Positions 60,100-60,239 of a stretch of DNA of 60,239 bases are shown here, one piece after another (the stretch's first letter is position 1; each line of letters begins with the position of its first letter). Location of the stretch: NCBI GenBank assembly GCA_029263095.1, contig JAJCYA010000056.1, positions 1-60,239 on the forward strand, written 5' to 3'. Both the position numbers and the translations under genes were made by a program. Below the pieces are notes generated by a model. The model did not search any database. It was not told where the DNA came from and saw nothing but the letters and a program-made list of their open reading frames with translations. Source of the stretch: Acidimicrobiia bacterium (GTDB lineage: Bacteria; Actinomycetota; Acidimicrobiia; Spongiisociales; UBA11373).

Positions 60100-60239
60100 A
60101 CGGAGATGCCGAGCGTCGGCACGATCGGTCTTGGCCCGCTTCTTACGACCCCGCAACGTCGCCGTGTCCGCCGGCTCCGCCAGGTGCGCCTCAACCCCGG
60201 CGTGTTGCAGTTCCTCGACCACGAACCGCCACCCGGTGC
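60100..60239 (-). mobile_element. Truncated IS110-family transposase
   Basis: The minus strand encodes TGWRFVVEELQHAGVEAHLAEPADTA and then LRGRKKRAKTDRADARHL, the DEDD domain of an IS110-type transposase. The 5' part lies beyond the window edge. Similarity ends at about 60103, and the following residues do not resemble the family, so the 3' portion is lost. It is a remnant or one side of a rearrangement. Confidence 0.75.

Overview
The window looks like chromosomal DNA of a high-GC actinomycete, most plausibly a member of the Acidimicrobiia or a related environmental Actinomycetota lineage. This rests on gene content (CofC of F420 synthesis, GatCAB, LCP and VanW envelope proteins), many GTG starts, tight ATGA/GTGA overlaps, and a recurrent TANNNT -10 hexamer 6-8 bases before start codons, which implies many leaderless mRNAs. 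The lineage is inferred, since no rRNA or marker phylogeny was available. About 56 protein genes, two tRNA genes and one insertion-sequence remnant can be supported.

Layout. 1-7250: AzlCD amino-acid exporter, a PadR-regulated membrane operon, an orphan histidine kinase, a UMF1-type transporter, a phosphoribosyltransferase and a lipid-kinase-like gene. 7250-12112: an operon of two dynamin-like GTPases and an eIF2B-like protein, divergent from a coiled-coil protein with a PD-(D/E)XK-like C-terminus. 12119-16278: HD-GYP protein, Fe-S RecB-like nuclease, VanW/PASTA protein and Nfu N-domain protein. 16338-17789: pyruvate kinase. 17935-28245: a LacI-controlled glycoside locus (ABC importer, GT4 glycosyltransferase, GH13_18 phosphorylase, and a large unassigned GT-A-like protein). 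Its likely ATPase is nearby at 30155-31375, with CofC and a saccharopine-dehydrogenase-like gene between.

32172-32755 holds a 91-bp tandem repeat and tRNA-Glu/tRNA-Gln. 32756-42653 holds an acetyltransferase, a second histidine kinase, an ACR3 arsenite exporter, a META-domain lipoprotein, gltX, an FAH-family enzyme and an S9 peptidase. PgpA, an LCP ligase, PepN, an epimerase, a HAD phosphatase, gatCAB, an orphan peptide-binding lipoprotein, dapC-dapD-dapE and a Na+-type ABC exporter follow. The right edge holds a truncated IS110 transposase joined to the 3' remnant of another gene.

Working together: GltX, tRNA-Gln, tRNA-Glu and GatCAB are all present, the set needed for the indirect Gln-tRNA route. 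The sugar locus resembles a compatible-solute (glucosylglycerate-type) uptake and phosphorolysis system with added glycosyltransferases. The best candidates for undescribed biology are the dynamin-pair/eIF2B-like/nuclease-like neighbourhood and the large DxD protein of the sugar locus.
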